From JAAYEA01 sp012689325 (GTDB lineage Bacteria; Chloroflexota; Anaerolineae; JAAYEA01), in contig DAITVZ010000050.1 in assembly GCA_036841525.1 (NCBI GenBank), positions 1 through 40,968 on the forward strand: a stretch of DNA of 40,968 bases, in the 5' to 3' direction. A program made the position numbers and the translations under genes. A model generated the notes under the pieces. That model was not told the origin of the DNA and made no database searches. It saw only the letters and a program-made list of their open reading frames with translations. Of this stretch, positions 11,231 through 19,283 are shown one piece after another; within the stretch, counting starts at the first letter, position 1, and each line of letters opens with the position of its first letter.

Positions 11231-12242
11231 GGAGCCGCAATCGTCGTCCGAGACCGTCAACGTCTCGCTCGGCACGGCGGGCCTGCTGGGCCTGCAAGAG
11301 GTCGCGCAAGACGCCCTTCCCACCACCGCCTATCTCATGGTGGGCGGACGCTGCCTCCGCGACTGCGCCTTTTGCGCCCAAGCGCGGACGAGCCAGGCCC
11401 GGGCCGACGCCCTGTCGCGCATCGTGTGGCCGCCCCATGACCTGGACCTCACCATCACCCGCTTGCGCGAGGCGCGCGAGGCCGGGCGCTTGCGGCGGTG
11501 CTGCCTCCAAGTGACCACCGCCCCTGGCTATCTGGCGCAAGCCGAGAGGGTGCTCCGCCGTATCCGCCAGGCCAGCGACATCCCCCTCTCCGTCTCGGCC
11601 CATGCGCGCTCGCTGCAAGACGTGCGCCGCCTGCTGGACGCCGGCGCGGACCGCCTCGGGCTGGCCCTGGACGCGGCCACACCAGAGGTCGCGCTCGCCG
11701 CCAAAGGGCCCGGCTGGGCCCAAGCCCTGGATCTCCTGGAATCCGCCGCCCGCGCCTACCCTGGCCGCGTCAGCACCCACCTCATCGCCGGGCTGGGCGA
11801 GCAAGAGCGGGAGATGGTCCGGCTCTTTCAGCGGCTCGCCGAGCAGGGCATCACCATCGGCCTCTTTGCCTTCACGCCCGTGCCGGGCACGGCCCTGGAG
11901 CGCCGCCAGCCGCCGGCCCTGGCCAGCTACCGCCGCCTGCAAGCCGCCCGTCACCTGATCCAGCTTGGCTTGGTCCGCGCCGCCGACATGCGCTTTGGCG
12001 AGGACGGGGCCATCGCGCATCTGGGCGGCGCTCCCAGCGCGCTGCGCCAAGCCCTGGCGGACGGGCAGGCCTTTCGCACCTCCGGCTGTCCCGACTGCAA
12101 CCGCCCCTACTATAACGAGCGACCGGGCGGCGTGATGTACAACTATCCCCGGCCCCTCCACCCGGCCGAAATCGCCGAGGCCATCGCGCTCGCCCTGGCC
12201 GCACCAGCCCGCGACGTCTCGCAAGGGGAGCGTTTGGGGTAA
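11211..12242 (+). CDS. Radical SAM protein, candidate LipS1-type lipoyl synthase component
   Basis: A 343-aa radical SAM protein with CLRDCAFC (CxxxCxxC) in its N-terminal third, followed by QARTSQARADALSRIVWP. A C-terminal SGCPDCNRPYYNERPGG adds a CxxC that could hold a second iron-sulfur cluster. The core is a biotin-synthase-like barrel (LIAGLGEQE, FTPVPGTALE). These features resemble COG2516 proteins, the group that I believe includes LipS1 of the two-protein lipoyl synthase known from archaea and some sulfur oxidisers. The ATG at 11211 lies inside the end of the previous gene, so translation of the two is probably coupled. No lipoate-protein ligase, GcvH or E2 gene is in the window, so this role needs testing. 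It is the last gene of the operon. Confidence 0.72.
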   Translation: MSAVSSREPQSSSETVNVSLGTAGLLGLQEVAQDALPTTAYLMVGGRCLRDCAFCAQARTSQARADALSRIVWPPHDLDLTITRLREAREAGRLRRCCLQVTTAPGYLAQAERVLRRIRQASDIPLSVSAHARSLQDVRRLLDAGADRLGLALDAATPEVALAAKGPGWAQALDLLESAARAYPGRVSTHLIAGLGEQEREMVRLFQRLAEQGITIGLFAFTPVPGTALERRQPPALASYRRLQAARHLIQLGLVRAADMRFGEDGAIAHLGGAPSALRQALADGQAFRTSGCPDCNRPYYNERPGGVMYNYPRPLHPAEIAEAIALALAAPARDVSQGERLG

Positions 12243-12253
12243 AACCGAGGCAC

Positions 12254-12281
12254 TTGCTCCCGAGGGCAGAGTGCGTATAAT
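12254..12281 (+). promoter_or_regulatory. Promoter of the O-antigen-ligase-like gene
   Basis: -35 TTGCTC (12254-12259), 16-bp spacer, -10 TATAAT (12276-12281). The predicted start near 12288 is only about four nt before the first ATG at 12292, so the message is either nearly leaderless or uses a TTG at 12322, which has GGGGGAG six nt upstream. Confidence 0.7.
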
Positions 12282-12291
12282 GTGAACACTC

Positions 12292-13797
12292 ATGCAGCGA
12301 GCCAAAAGCGGGGGAGATCGGTTGGAAAAGAGCCTGACGGACTGGATACAGCGCGCCCTGGTCAGCAGCAAGGGCATCTGGAAGGTGCTGGCCATCCTCG
12401 CGCTCTGCCTGCTAGTCGGCACGCTGGGCGGGGCCATCCTCGCCTACCTCTCGCTCCCCTACACCGCCGCGCTCATCGTCGCCCTGGTCGGCGGCGCGCT
12501 GCTGCTGCGCGACACGCAATGGGGGATGATCGCCCTGGTGGGCGTCATCTGTCTGTTGCCATTCGCCGCGGTCCCGCTGGACCTTGGCTTTGAGCCCACG
12601 TTCCTGGACCTGGTGCTGCTGGCGCTCTTGTTCGTCTTGGCCTCGCGCATCGCCAACCGGCGGCAGGGCCCCCTGGTCACCACGCCCCTGGCCTTGCCCA
12701 TCCTGTTCTTCTTGGTCATCGTCGTCGTCGCCATGCTCGCCGGCCTCGGGCACAGCTCGCTCAACACCACCCTGATCCGGCGGTTCGCCGAGCTGCTGCT
12801 GGGCGTTTTCACCTTTTTTATCGTCGTCAACTGCGTCCAGAGCCAGAAGCAATTGGACCTGGTAGTCCGCGTGCTGATCCTCGCCGGCTTTGCCGCCGCC
12901 CTCATCGGGATCGTGCTCTACTTTATGCCGGAAAACCTGGCCATCCGGCTGCTCTCGGCCCTGCGGGTCGTGCGCTACCCGGCAGGCTCGGGCGTGCTGC
13001 GCTACGTGGAGGACGACACCACCCTCCCCTTGCGCGCCATCTCGACCTCTCAGGATCCCAACGTCCTGGGAGGGCTGCTCATCCTGGTTACCGGCCTCAG
13101 CATCCCCCAGATTGTGAGCCGCAGGCCGCTCCTGCCCAGAAAGCTCATGCTGCCGATCGTGGGCTGCATGCTGCTTTGCCTCTACCTCACCTATTCACGC
13201 GGCGCCATGGCCGGGCTGGCCGCCGGCGTCGCCGCCATCAGCGTGTTCCGCTATCGGCGCCTGGGGTGGCTGCTCATCGTTGGCGTGGCCCTGATCTTGA
13301 TCCTGCCGCAGACGCAGGCCTACGTGCAGCGTTTCATCGAGGGCGTGCACGGCGAGGACTTGGCGACGCAGATGCGCTTCGGCGAGTATAGCGATGCCTT
13401 CAAGGTCATCATGCTCCACCCCTGGTTGGGCGTGGGCTTTTCGGGCACCCCCGAGATCGACCTTTACCTGGGGGTTTCCAGCCTCTACCTGCTGATCGGC
13501 GAAGAGGCGGGACTCGTCGGCCTGGGCTCGTTCCTGCTCATCATCGTCCTGTTCTGGGTCCAGTTCTGGCGCAGCCGCTCGCTGGCGCTCCAGGATGAGC
13601 ATCTGGACGCAATCTTTTGGGGCATCGGCTGCGCCCTGTTCGGCGGCCTGGTCGCTGGCGTGCTCGACCATTACTTTTTCAACCTGGCCTTTCCTCACGC
13701 GGTCACGATCTTTTGGACCTACGTGGCCTTGGGCATGGTGACCATCTCGCTGCTTCAGCGCAAGGGCGCGCTAGGAGAGCAGCCGACCCGTGGATGA
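12292..13797 (+). CDS. O-antigen ligase-like polytopic membrane protein
   Basis: A 501-aa protein with roughly a dozen hydrophobic segments. It carries the hallmarks of the Wzy/WaaL (O-antigen ligase/polymerase) family: TYSRGAMAGL in the middle, a large periplasmic/extracellular loop (about 345-395) with the Arg-containing MRFGEYSDAF, then HPWLGVGFSG. Such proteins transfer or polymerise lipid-linked glycans at the outer face of the membrane. No glycosyltransferases or flippase are adjacent, so the glycan involved is unknown. Two starts are possible: ATG 12292, almost at the predicted transcript start, or TTG 12322 with a good GGGGGAG site, which would give 491 aa. I list the ATG but consider the TTG at least as likely. 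The gene stands alone between two promoters. Confidence 0.8.
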   Translation: MQRAKSGGDRLEKSLTDWIQRALVSSKGIWKVLAILALCLLVGTLGGAILAYLSLPYTAALIVALVGGALLLRDTQWGMIALVGVICLLPFAAVPLDLGFEPTFLDLVLLALLFVLASRIANRRQGPLVTTPLALPILFFLVIVVVAMLAGLGHSSLNTTLIRRFAELLLGVFTFFIVVNCVQSQKQLDLVVRVLILAGFAAALIGIVLYFMPENLAIRLLSALRVVRYPAGSGVLRYVEDDTTLPLRAISTSQDPNVLGGLLILVTGLSIPQIVSRRPLLPRKLMLPIVGCMLLCLYLTYSRGAMAGLAAGVAAISVFRYRRLGWLLIVGVALILILPQTQAYVQRFIEGVHGEDLATQMRFGEYSDAFKVIMLHPWLGVGFSGTPEIDLYLGVSSLYLLIGEEAGLVGLGSFLLIIVLFWVQFWRSRSLALQDEHLDAIFWGIGCALFGGLVAGVLDHYFFNLAFPHAVTIFWTYVALGMVTISLLQRKGALGEQPTRG

Positions 13798-13810
13798 TGT
13801 CACCCCTCAA

Positions 13811-13839
13811 TTGCCAACCCTGCATATCTGTGGCATAAT
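13811..13839 (+). promoter_or_regulatory. Promoter of the PP2C-like gene
   Basis: -35 TTGCCA (13811-13816), 17-bp spacer, -10 CATAAT (13834-13839) with a TG extension (TGGCATAAT). Predicted start near 13846 gives a leader of about 80 nt. Confidence 0.72.
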
Positions 13840-13926
13840 CCCAGGTAGGAGACACTGCAAACGCCGCGCGAGATTCTCGGCAAGCCGGCGGGGCATTGAA
13901 GAGAACGCGATGGAGGCTTCGCAGAG

Positions 13927-15486
13927 TTGATCTTCGATGTGGGGTCCGCCTCCCATCCTGGACAAGCGCGCACCAGCACCACCGATCACTGTAGCGTTGC
14001 CCAGCACTGGGTAACCGATGCGCAGCTCGCCGAAAAAGGCAGGCTCTTTGTCGTGGCCGACAGCCTGGGGCAAGACGCCTCAGACGTCGATAGTCGCCAT
14101 GCTGTGAATCGCCTCTACCAGTTGTACTACACCTATCCCTCCAGCAACGTGCGCGAGAGCTTGCAGCGGGCCATTTCGCGCGTGGGCGTCGAGCTCTACG
14201 AAGAGAGCATCCGCCACCAAAGGCCCAAACGCGTGATGCTCGTCGCCGCGGTCTTGCTGGGCAGCCACGCCTATCTGATCAACGTCGGCCAGACGCAGGC
14301 CTTCGTTTATCATGCCGAGCACCTCACGGCCCTCACCCCCGCGCGGGCCTGGGATGAGATCATCCCGTCCGCCGACCTGCCCGAAGCCGAGCGTGAGAAA
14401 ACCCCCGCCCATGTGTTGGGCTGGTCTCGCGTCGCGCTCTCCGATTCCGTCCATCGCCACCTGGCGCTGAACGATATACTGCTGCTCTGCTCCGATGGCC
14501 TGCACCAGGCCGTGAGCAACGCCGAGACCGCGCAACTCGCCGCGCAGGCCGCCCACGCTCAGGAGCTGGCGGACCAACTGGTCAGCCTGGCCGTGCAGCG
14601 CGGCGCGACAAGCGAAACGCCAGATGCCGCCACGGCCGTGGCGATCCGAGCCACTGCCAAGGGCAAGGGCGGCGGGCCGTTCTCCCTGGTCGCATCCTGG
14701 GTGCTCTGGGGCGTCCTGGGCGTGGCCATCGTGGCCGGGGTTCTCGGCTTGCTCTCCCTGACCAGCCCATCTTCCCGGGCGCAACCCACCACCACGCCCA
14801 CCCTCTCGCCCACCGCCGTCCGCCTGGATAGCACGCCCACGCTCACGCTGCCGGCGATCCTGCGACCCACCGCCACGCTGCCCGCCACGGCCACCTCCAC
14901 TCGGGCGGCCTCGACGCCGACCAAGCGTCCCACCAGCAGGCCGCAGCCCACCAATACGGCCTCGCGGGCCACGCCGACGTCGAGCCATACCCCGTCCCTG
15001 GCGCTCTACGATGCGCCCAAGGTCATCGCGCCCTATACCGACGAGCCCGTCTATCTGGACGAGAACAACTCGTTCGTCTGGCAGTGGTTCAGGCAGCTCA
15101 CCGCCGAGGAATCCTTCGAGGTGCGCATCTGGAAGGAGGGGGCCACGCCGCCGGAGCGCGGCTCCATCCGGACCGGCGCCCAGCAACAGCGCTTTTGGCT
15201 GCCCGGGGAGCAAACGGGCAAGTATTTCTGGGATTTGCTGGTGGTCAAGACGACGGGCGCTCAGGTGCAGCCCATCAGCTTGCGCAGCGAACCACGCTCG
15301 TTCTGGTGGATGGGGCCGCGCCCTGCCAAGCCGACCGACACCCCCCACTCAGCACCGCCAACCCACACGCCGGTGCCGCCGACGAACACGCCGGCGCCGC
15401 CCACCGATACGCCCGTGCCCCCGACGAACACGCCGGCGCCGCCCACCGACACGCCCGTGCCGCCTACGCCAACGCCCTTGCCCTAA
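13927..15486 (+). CDS. Membrane-anchored PP2C-like Ser/Thr phosphatase with Pro/Thr-rich tail
   Basis: A 519-aa protein in four parts. Residues 1-240 resemble a PP2C/PPM phosphatase: Asp in RTSTTDHC, VVADSLGQ where VADGMGG is usual, LLLCSDGLHQ, and DAATAVAI where DNxT is usual. The four metal-binding Asp seem kept, but flanking Gly/Asn residues are not, so activity may be altered. One membrane helix follows (about 254-278), then a Thr/Pro linker, a small beta-rich extracytoplasmic domain (about 358-470) and a final tandem PPTNTPAPPTDTPV tail. The start is a TTG with GGAGG ten nt upstream; the nearby ATG at 13910 runs into a stop. The tail type matches the Ser/Thr kinase at 39053-40699, its plausible counterpart. 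The phosphatase call is good; active status is uncertain. Confidence 0.75.
   Translation: MIFDVGSASHPGQARTSTTDHCSVAQHWVTDAQLAEKGRLFVVADSLGQDASDVDSRHAVNRLYQLYYTYPSSNVRESLQRAISRVGVELYEESIRHQRPKRVMLVAAVLLGSHAYLINVGQTQAFVYHAEHLTALTPARAWDEIIPSADLPEAEREKTPAHVLGWSRVALSDSVHRHLALNDILLLCSDGLHQAVSNAETAQLAAQAAHAQELADQLVSLAVQRGATSETPDAATAVAIRATAKGKGGGPFSLVASWVLWGVLGVAIVAGVLGLLSLTSPSSRAQPTTTPTLSPTAVRLDSTPTLTLPAILRPTATLPATATSTRAASTPTKRPTSRPQPTNTASRATPTSSHTPSLALYDAPKVIAPYTDEPVYLDENNSFVWQWFRQLTAEESFEVRIWKEGATPPERGSIRTGAQQQRFWLPGEQTGKYFWDLLVVKTTGAQVQPISLRSEPRSFWWMGPRPAKPTDTPHSAPPTHTPVPPTNTPAPPTDTPVPPTNTPAPPTDTPVPPTPTPLP
15367..15471 (+). repeat. 42-bp tandem repeat coding PPTNTPAPPTDTPV
   Basis: Two and a half nearly identical 42-bp units encode the extreme C-terminus of the PP2C-like protein (14 residues per unit). 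Copies differ by single bases, suggesting recent duplication or slippage. Confidence 0.75.
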
Positions 15487-15567
15487 CCGGCAGCCCTGCG
15501 CGCATGCCCCGCGCGGATTCCGGCGCGTCGCTCAGCTCGGCGCCCGGGTCGATCATAGGAAGGTCTC

Positions 15568-17727
15568 ATGCAAAACCGCAAGGTCTCCAAGATAACCCCG
15601 CTGGCCAGCCTGATCCTTCTCCTGCTGCTGGCTTTTGCCCCTGTGCCCGCGGCTGCCCAGGGCAGCGGCTGGGCCAAGCTGAGCCTGCCCGCAGCTCAAT
15701 TCTACGCCCTGGCCAGCGACCCCAATGACCGCCAGTGCTTGCTGGCCGGAAGCTGGGAGAATGGCGTCTATCGCAGCATGGATGGCGGCGGCGCCTGGCA
15801 AGCCCTGAACGATGGCTTGGCGAACCGCCAGGTGCGCGCCCTGGTCATCGACGCTGAGGGAACGGCCTACGCCGGAACCTATGGCGGAGGCGTCTACCGC
15901 CTCAGCGAGGGCGGCGCCACCTGGACGGCCCTCAATGGCGGCCTCGGGAGCCCCTACATCTATTCGCTGGCCGTGGATGTCGTCGGCAACGTTTATGCGG
16001 GGACCATCGAGAAAGGCGTCTATCGCCTGGCCTGGGGTAGCCCCAGTTGGGTCGCCCAGGGGTTGGACGGGATCACGGTCTGGGCCCTGGCCATCGCGCC
16101 CTCCCAGCCCCAGACGATCTATGCGGGAACCTGGGAGAAGGGTGTCTATCGCAGCGACGACGGCGGCGCCTCCTGGGCCCGCGCCGATGGCGGGCTGGGC
16201 AACCTGAATGTCCGAGCCCTCGCCGTGCACCCCACCGCGCCCGAATCGGTTTATGCCGGCACCTGGGGCGGCGGCGTCTATCGGACCGCCGACGGCGGCG
16301 CGGCCTGGATCGAGGCCAACCAAGGCCTCACCACGACCTACACCTACGCCCTCAACATCGTGCCAGGTGCGGAGGAGATCGTCCACGTGGGCACGAACGG
16401 CTTGGGCCTGAGCCGGCTCATCCACGGCGAGGACGAGTGGGCCGCCTATGGGCTCGCTGGCAGCAAGGTCTATGCGCTGCACAGCTTGCCCCTGGACGGC
16501 GGGTACGTCCTCTATGCCGGCGTCCAGGATGGGGTCTGGATGCGCCGCGTCGAGCCAGCCATCGCCCTGGTCAAGTCCTATGAACCCGCAAGCCCGATCA
16601 CGGTTGGGGAGGTTCTGACCTACACCCTCCGCTATACCAACACCGGGGAGATCAAGCTCACCAACCTCTTGATCCGCGATTTCATCCCGGCCAAGACGGC
16701 CTACGAGCCCGGCTCGTCCGACGGCAGCGGCGGCACCTTCGATCCGTCGTCGAACCTGGTGGAATGGCGGCGCGAGTCGCTCCACGCCGGCGGCGCCGGA
16801 GTCGTCTCCTTCGCGGTGCGGATGCTCGAGCCCACCGCGACCCCGACACCCACCGATACCGCCACCATCACGCCGACGCCCACCGGCACCACCACCTGGA
16901 CGCCCACACCCTCGCCCACCGTCACGATGACCATCACCCTGACGGCCACCTATACACCAACCGCCACCGCGACGCCCACCAGCACGGCGCCGATCACCCT
17001 GACGGCGACCTGGACGCCCTCGCCCAGCCCCACGGCGACCACCACGCCGCCAACCGTCACCCCGACGCCCTCGCCAACGGCCACGGGAACGGTCTGCGTC
17101 GACGCCCTGGCCAACGGCAATTTCGAGACCGGCCAACTCGATGGCTGGACCACGCTGGGCCGAACCGAGATCATCACCGACACACGGCATTTCGGCGCCT
17201 ACGCCGTCCGCTTGGGCGGGTATAACCGCGCGCAAGACGAGCTATGCCAGCTCGTCACCATCCCCGCGGGAGCCGTCTCGGCCAGGGTGAGCTACTGGTG
17301 GCACATCAGGACCCAGCAGATCGCCCATCCGCGCGACTACCTCTACCTGGAGCTTCGAGATAGCGCCGGGCAGTTCCTGGCCAACCTGGATGCCATCGAC
17401 GATGGCGATACGGCGCACAAGTGGCTCTCGTCGCCCCCCCTGGACCTGCTGGCCTATGCGGGGCAAACCGTTGGGCTGTGCTTCGTCGCGCAGACGGACG
17501 CCAAAGAGCCAACTTCCTTCGCGCTGGATGACGTGAGCCTGCACGTCTGCCTGGAAAACGGCGCCACTCCCCCGGAGAGCCCAGCGCCGCGCGCCGGCGC
17601 GCCGGTCGAAGAGATCTCGGTGTTCAACGTGGCCGCCATCTATACCGACCAGACGGGCTGGGTCCGCAGCAACGCCGTCATCAACTCGCCCCGCAGCACC
17701 TTTTTGCCCCTGATCCTCAAGCCATAA
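15568..17727 (+). CDS. Secreted seven-repeat beta-propeller protein with DUF11 and C-terminal beta-sandwich domain
   Basis: A 719-aa exported protein. It has a signal peptide (Lys/Arg-rich start, LILLLLLAF core, likely cleavage after AAA near residue 31). Seven repeats of about 44 residues follow (about 40-330), each centred on a pattern like AGTWEKGVYRSDDGGASW, typical of BNR/sortilin-like propeller blades. A DUF11-type domain (about 331-420, KSYEPASPITVGEVLTYTLR) comes next, then a Thr/Pro linker (about 421-510) and a domain beginning NGNFETGQLDGW that resembles CBM/galactose-binding-like sandwiches. No catalytic residues are evident; a surface binding or sensing role is inferred. AGGAAGG precedes the ATG. 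It lies 81 bp after the PP2C-like gene with no clear promoter between, so cotranscription is likely, and a terminator follows directly. Confidence 0.8.
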   Translation: MQNRKVSKITPLASLILLLLLAFAPVPAAAQGSGWAKLSLPAAQFYALASDPNDRQCLLAGSWENGVYRSMDGGGAWQALNDGLANRQVRALVIDAEGTAYAGTYGGGVYRLSEGGATWTALNGGLGSPYIYSLAVDVVGNVYAGTIEKGVYRLAWGSPSWVAQGLDGITVWALAIAPSQPQTIYAGTWEKGVYRSDDGGASWARADGGLGNLNVRALAVHPTAPESVYAGTWGGGVYRTADGGAAWIEANQGLTTTYTYALNIVPGAEEIVHVGTNGLGLSRLIHGEDEWAAYGLAGSKVYALHSLPLDGGYVLYAGVQDGVWMRRVEPAIALVKSYEPASPITVGEVLTYTLRYTNTGEIKLTNLLIRDFIPAKTAYEPGSSDGSGGTFDPSSNLVEWRRESLHAGGAGVVSFAVRMLEPTATPTPTDTATITPTPTGTTTWTPTPSPTVTMTITLTATYTPTATATPTSTAPITLTATWTPSPSPTATTTPPTVTPTPSPTATGTVCVDALANGNFETGQLDGWTTLGRTEIITDTRHFGAYAVRLGGYNRAQDELCQLVTIPAGAVSARVSYWWHIRTQQIAHPRDYLYLELRDSAGQFLANLDAIDDGDTAHKWLSSPPLDLLAYAGQTVGLCFVAQTDAKEPTSFALDDVSLHVCLENGATPPESPAPRAGAPVEEISVFNVAAIYTDQTGWVRSNAVINSPRSTFLPLILKP

Positions 17728-17730
17728 GAC

Positions 17731-17765
17731 AAAGGAGCGGGCTGGCTTCGCCAGTCCGCTCCTTT
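17731..17765 (+). terminator. Transcription terminator after the propeller gene
   Basis: A 15-bp stem (17731-17745 with 17751-17765) closes CTTCG, three bp after the stop codon. One pair is G-U on the plus strand but would be A-C on the minus strand, so it is optimised for the plus transcript. The stem ends in UUU but no long U run follows. Confidence 0.72.
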
Positions 17766-17778
17766 GATTCGCTTACCC

Positions 17779-18750
17779 TCAGGGCAGAAGGATCTTGCCT
17801 CCCGCCGCGGTGCGCTCGCCAGGCGCCGCCTCCGGAGCGGGCCGCTCGGTCGGAACCAACAAACGGCCGCCCGCGATGGTCTGCATTCCTGGCACCTCGG
17901 GCTCCCGCTCGCGCTCTCCCTGCTCCTGGAATAGCTCCTCCAGGGCGCTCGGCCTCGCCTCCTTGCCGGCTTTATCCAGCGCCGCCATGGCCGCCGAGGC
18001 GCTATAATACTTGGGCAAGGCAGGCTTGGTTCCCTGCTCCTGCAGCAAATAGTGGTTGAAAAGAAACGCCGACTTGCCGATGAAATCGGCGAACTGAGCC
18101 CCATAGTGGCTGTCGCGGTGACCTTGCCAGGCGCGCTGGATGAACGCCACCAGGCCCGCGCCCGCCGGCGACGGCAACAGCGTCGGCGCAAAGGCGAGCC
18201 GGCCGGCGTCGCCCACTCGCAAGATGCGCCCCACCAGCACGTCCTCCGCCTGCACGATGGTCGAGAGGATCGCGTCCTGCACGCGCTGCTCGCCATCGCC
18301 CAGCAAGTCATGCAGCAGGATCGACCGGCCCGGCGAGACATCCACCACCGTATAGGCGCTCGCCCTCGCCTCCAGCCAGCCGGAGAGCATCGCCCGCTTG
18401 CTGGGCGTCAGGCGCTCGCTCTCCAGCACCAACTCGGTGATCCGCTTTTGGCTCTTCCAGGTAACAAAGTCAAAGACGTACCATTCGAAAAAGCGCAGTA
18501 GGTCCAACTGGGGCAGCTGGACCTGGGCCGGATCGCCATAGTCGCCATTCCAGTAGAGGTTAAAGGCGGAGGCCAGGTCCACTTGATAGCTGGGGCCCTG
18601 GGAATAGACGAGCATCTGGTCGAGCAGCTCCTCATAGTCCCGCTGCGCGACCACCCCGGCCGACTGATCGGCCCGCTCCTTGAGCATGCAACAATTCTTG
18701 TACTTTTTTCCGCTGCCGCAGGGGCAGGGATCGTTTCTACCCACTCGCAT
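17779..18750 (-). CDS. SEC-C motif protein of unknown function
   Basis: A 323-aa soluble protein. The first 22 residues contain a textbook SEC-C zinc motif, GRNDPCPCGSGKKYKNCC, as found at the end of SecA but here at the N-terminus. The remaining about 300 residues are largely helical and match no domain I recognise; similar architectures occur in SEC-C proteins of unknown role in many bacteria. The C-terminus is low complexity, with two similar stretches (GGRLLVPTE and GGKILLP). The ATG has an AGAGGT site seven nt upstream and a strong promoter (18789-18817). It converges on the propeller gene and is divergent from the cyclophilin-like gene. Function unknown. Confidence 0.82.
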   Translation of the reverse strand: MRVGRNDPCPCGSGKKYKNCCMLKERADQSAGVVAQRDYEELLDQMLVYSQGPSYQVDLASAFNLYWNGDYGDPAQVQLPQLDLLRFFEWYVFDFVTWKSQKRITELVLESERLTPSKRAMLSGWLEARASAYTVVDVSPGRSILLHDLLGDGEQRVQDAILSTIVQAEDVLVGRILRVGDAGRLAFAPTLLPSPAGAGLVAFIQRAWQGHRDSHYGAQFADFIGKSAFLFNHYLLQEQGTKPALPKYYSASAAMAALDKAGKEARPSALEELFQEQGEREREPEVPGMQTIAGGRLLVPTERPAPEAAPGERTAAGGKILLP

Positions 18751-18788
18751 GGTTCAACCTCTGATCTCGAGATGCGTCGGACGTCCCT

Positions 18789-18817
18789 ATCATAGCATAC
18801 AGCCCTCGGCGAGTCAA
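18789..18817 (-). promoter_or_regulatory. Promoter of the SEC-C gene
   Basis: Minus strand: -35 TTGACT (18812-18817), 17-bp spacer, -10 TATGAT (18789-18794). Predicted start near 18782, about 32 nt before the ATG. Confidence 0.78.
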
Positions 18818-18820
18818 GAA

Positions 18821-18849
18821 TTCTCGGCGCGGGAGAACTATGGTAGAAT
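18821..18849 (+). promoter_or_regulatory. Probable promoter of the cyclophilin-like/larA operon
   Basis: TGGTAGAAT extended -10 (TAGAAT 18844-18849) with a poor -35 (TTCTCG, 18821-18826) at 17 bp. It is divergent from the SEC-C promoter, with only three bp between the two -35 boxes. Confidence 0.5.
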
Positions 18850-18885
18850 AGGGCCAGCCTGCCAACCAAGCGAAAGGAGCCCGTC

Positions 18886-19257
18886 ATGCGCCGCATCAAG
18901 ATCACCGCGGGCAGCGTGGCCGCGGAGGCCGAGCTGCTGGATAACCGCACCGCCGACGCCATCTGGAACGCCCTGCCCCTCAAGGCGCGAGGCAACACCT
19001 GGGGCGACGAGATCTATTTCAGCATCCCGGTCAAGCTGGGCGAAGACAAAGCGCAAGAGGTCGTCAGCATGGGAGACCTGGGGTATTGGCCCCCGGGCAC
19101 AGCCATGTGCATCTTTTTCGGGCCCACCCCCATGAGCTCCGGCAAGGAGATCCGCCCGGCCAGCCCGGTGAACGTCTGGGGCAAGGTCATCGGCGACGCC
19201 AAGGTGTTCAAGAAGGCGCGCCACGGCGACCAGGTGGTCGTCGAGCGCGTCGAATAG
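18886..19257 (+). CDS. Cyclophilin-like fold protein (TM1367/PF04126 type)
   Basis: A 123-aa protein matching the small cyclophilin-like family typified by Thermotoga TM1367: an N-terminal strand, then IWNALPLKARGNTWGDEIYF, then MGDLGYWPPGTAMCIFFGPTP and a C-terminal strand region. Members share the cyclophilin barrel but usually lack demonstrated prolyl-isomerase activity. The ATG at 18886 has AAAGGAG eight nt upstream. It lies 26 bp before a LarA-family gene, so the two are very likely cotranscribed and may be functionally linked. No signal peptide or membrane segment; cytoplasmic. Biochemical role unknown. Confidence 0.8.
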   Translation: MRRIKITAGSVAAEAELLDNRTADAIWNALPLKARGNTWGDEIYFSIPVKLGEDKAQEVVSMGDLGYWPPGTAMCIFFGPTPMSSGKEIRPASPVNVWGKVIGDAKVFKKARHGDQVVVERVE

Positions 19258-19283
19258 CCTAACAAGAGGAGAACTCCACAGCT

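Noticed and set aside
15340..15480. Short tandem DNA repeats considered as a CRISPR array
   Set aside because: The 42-bp units are contiguous, have no spacers and translate in frame into the Pro/Thr tail of the phosphatase.
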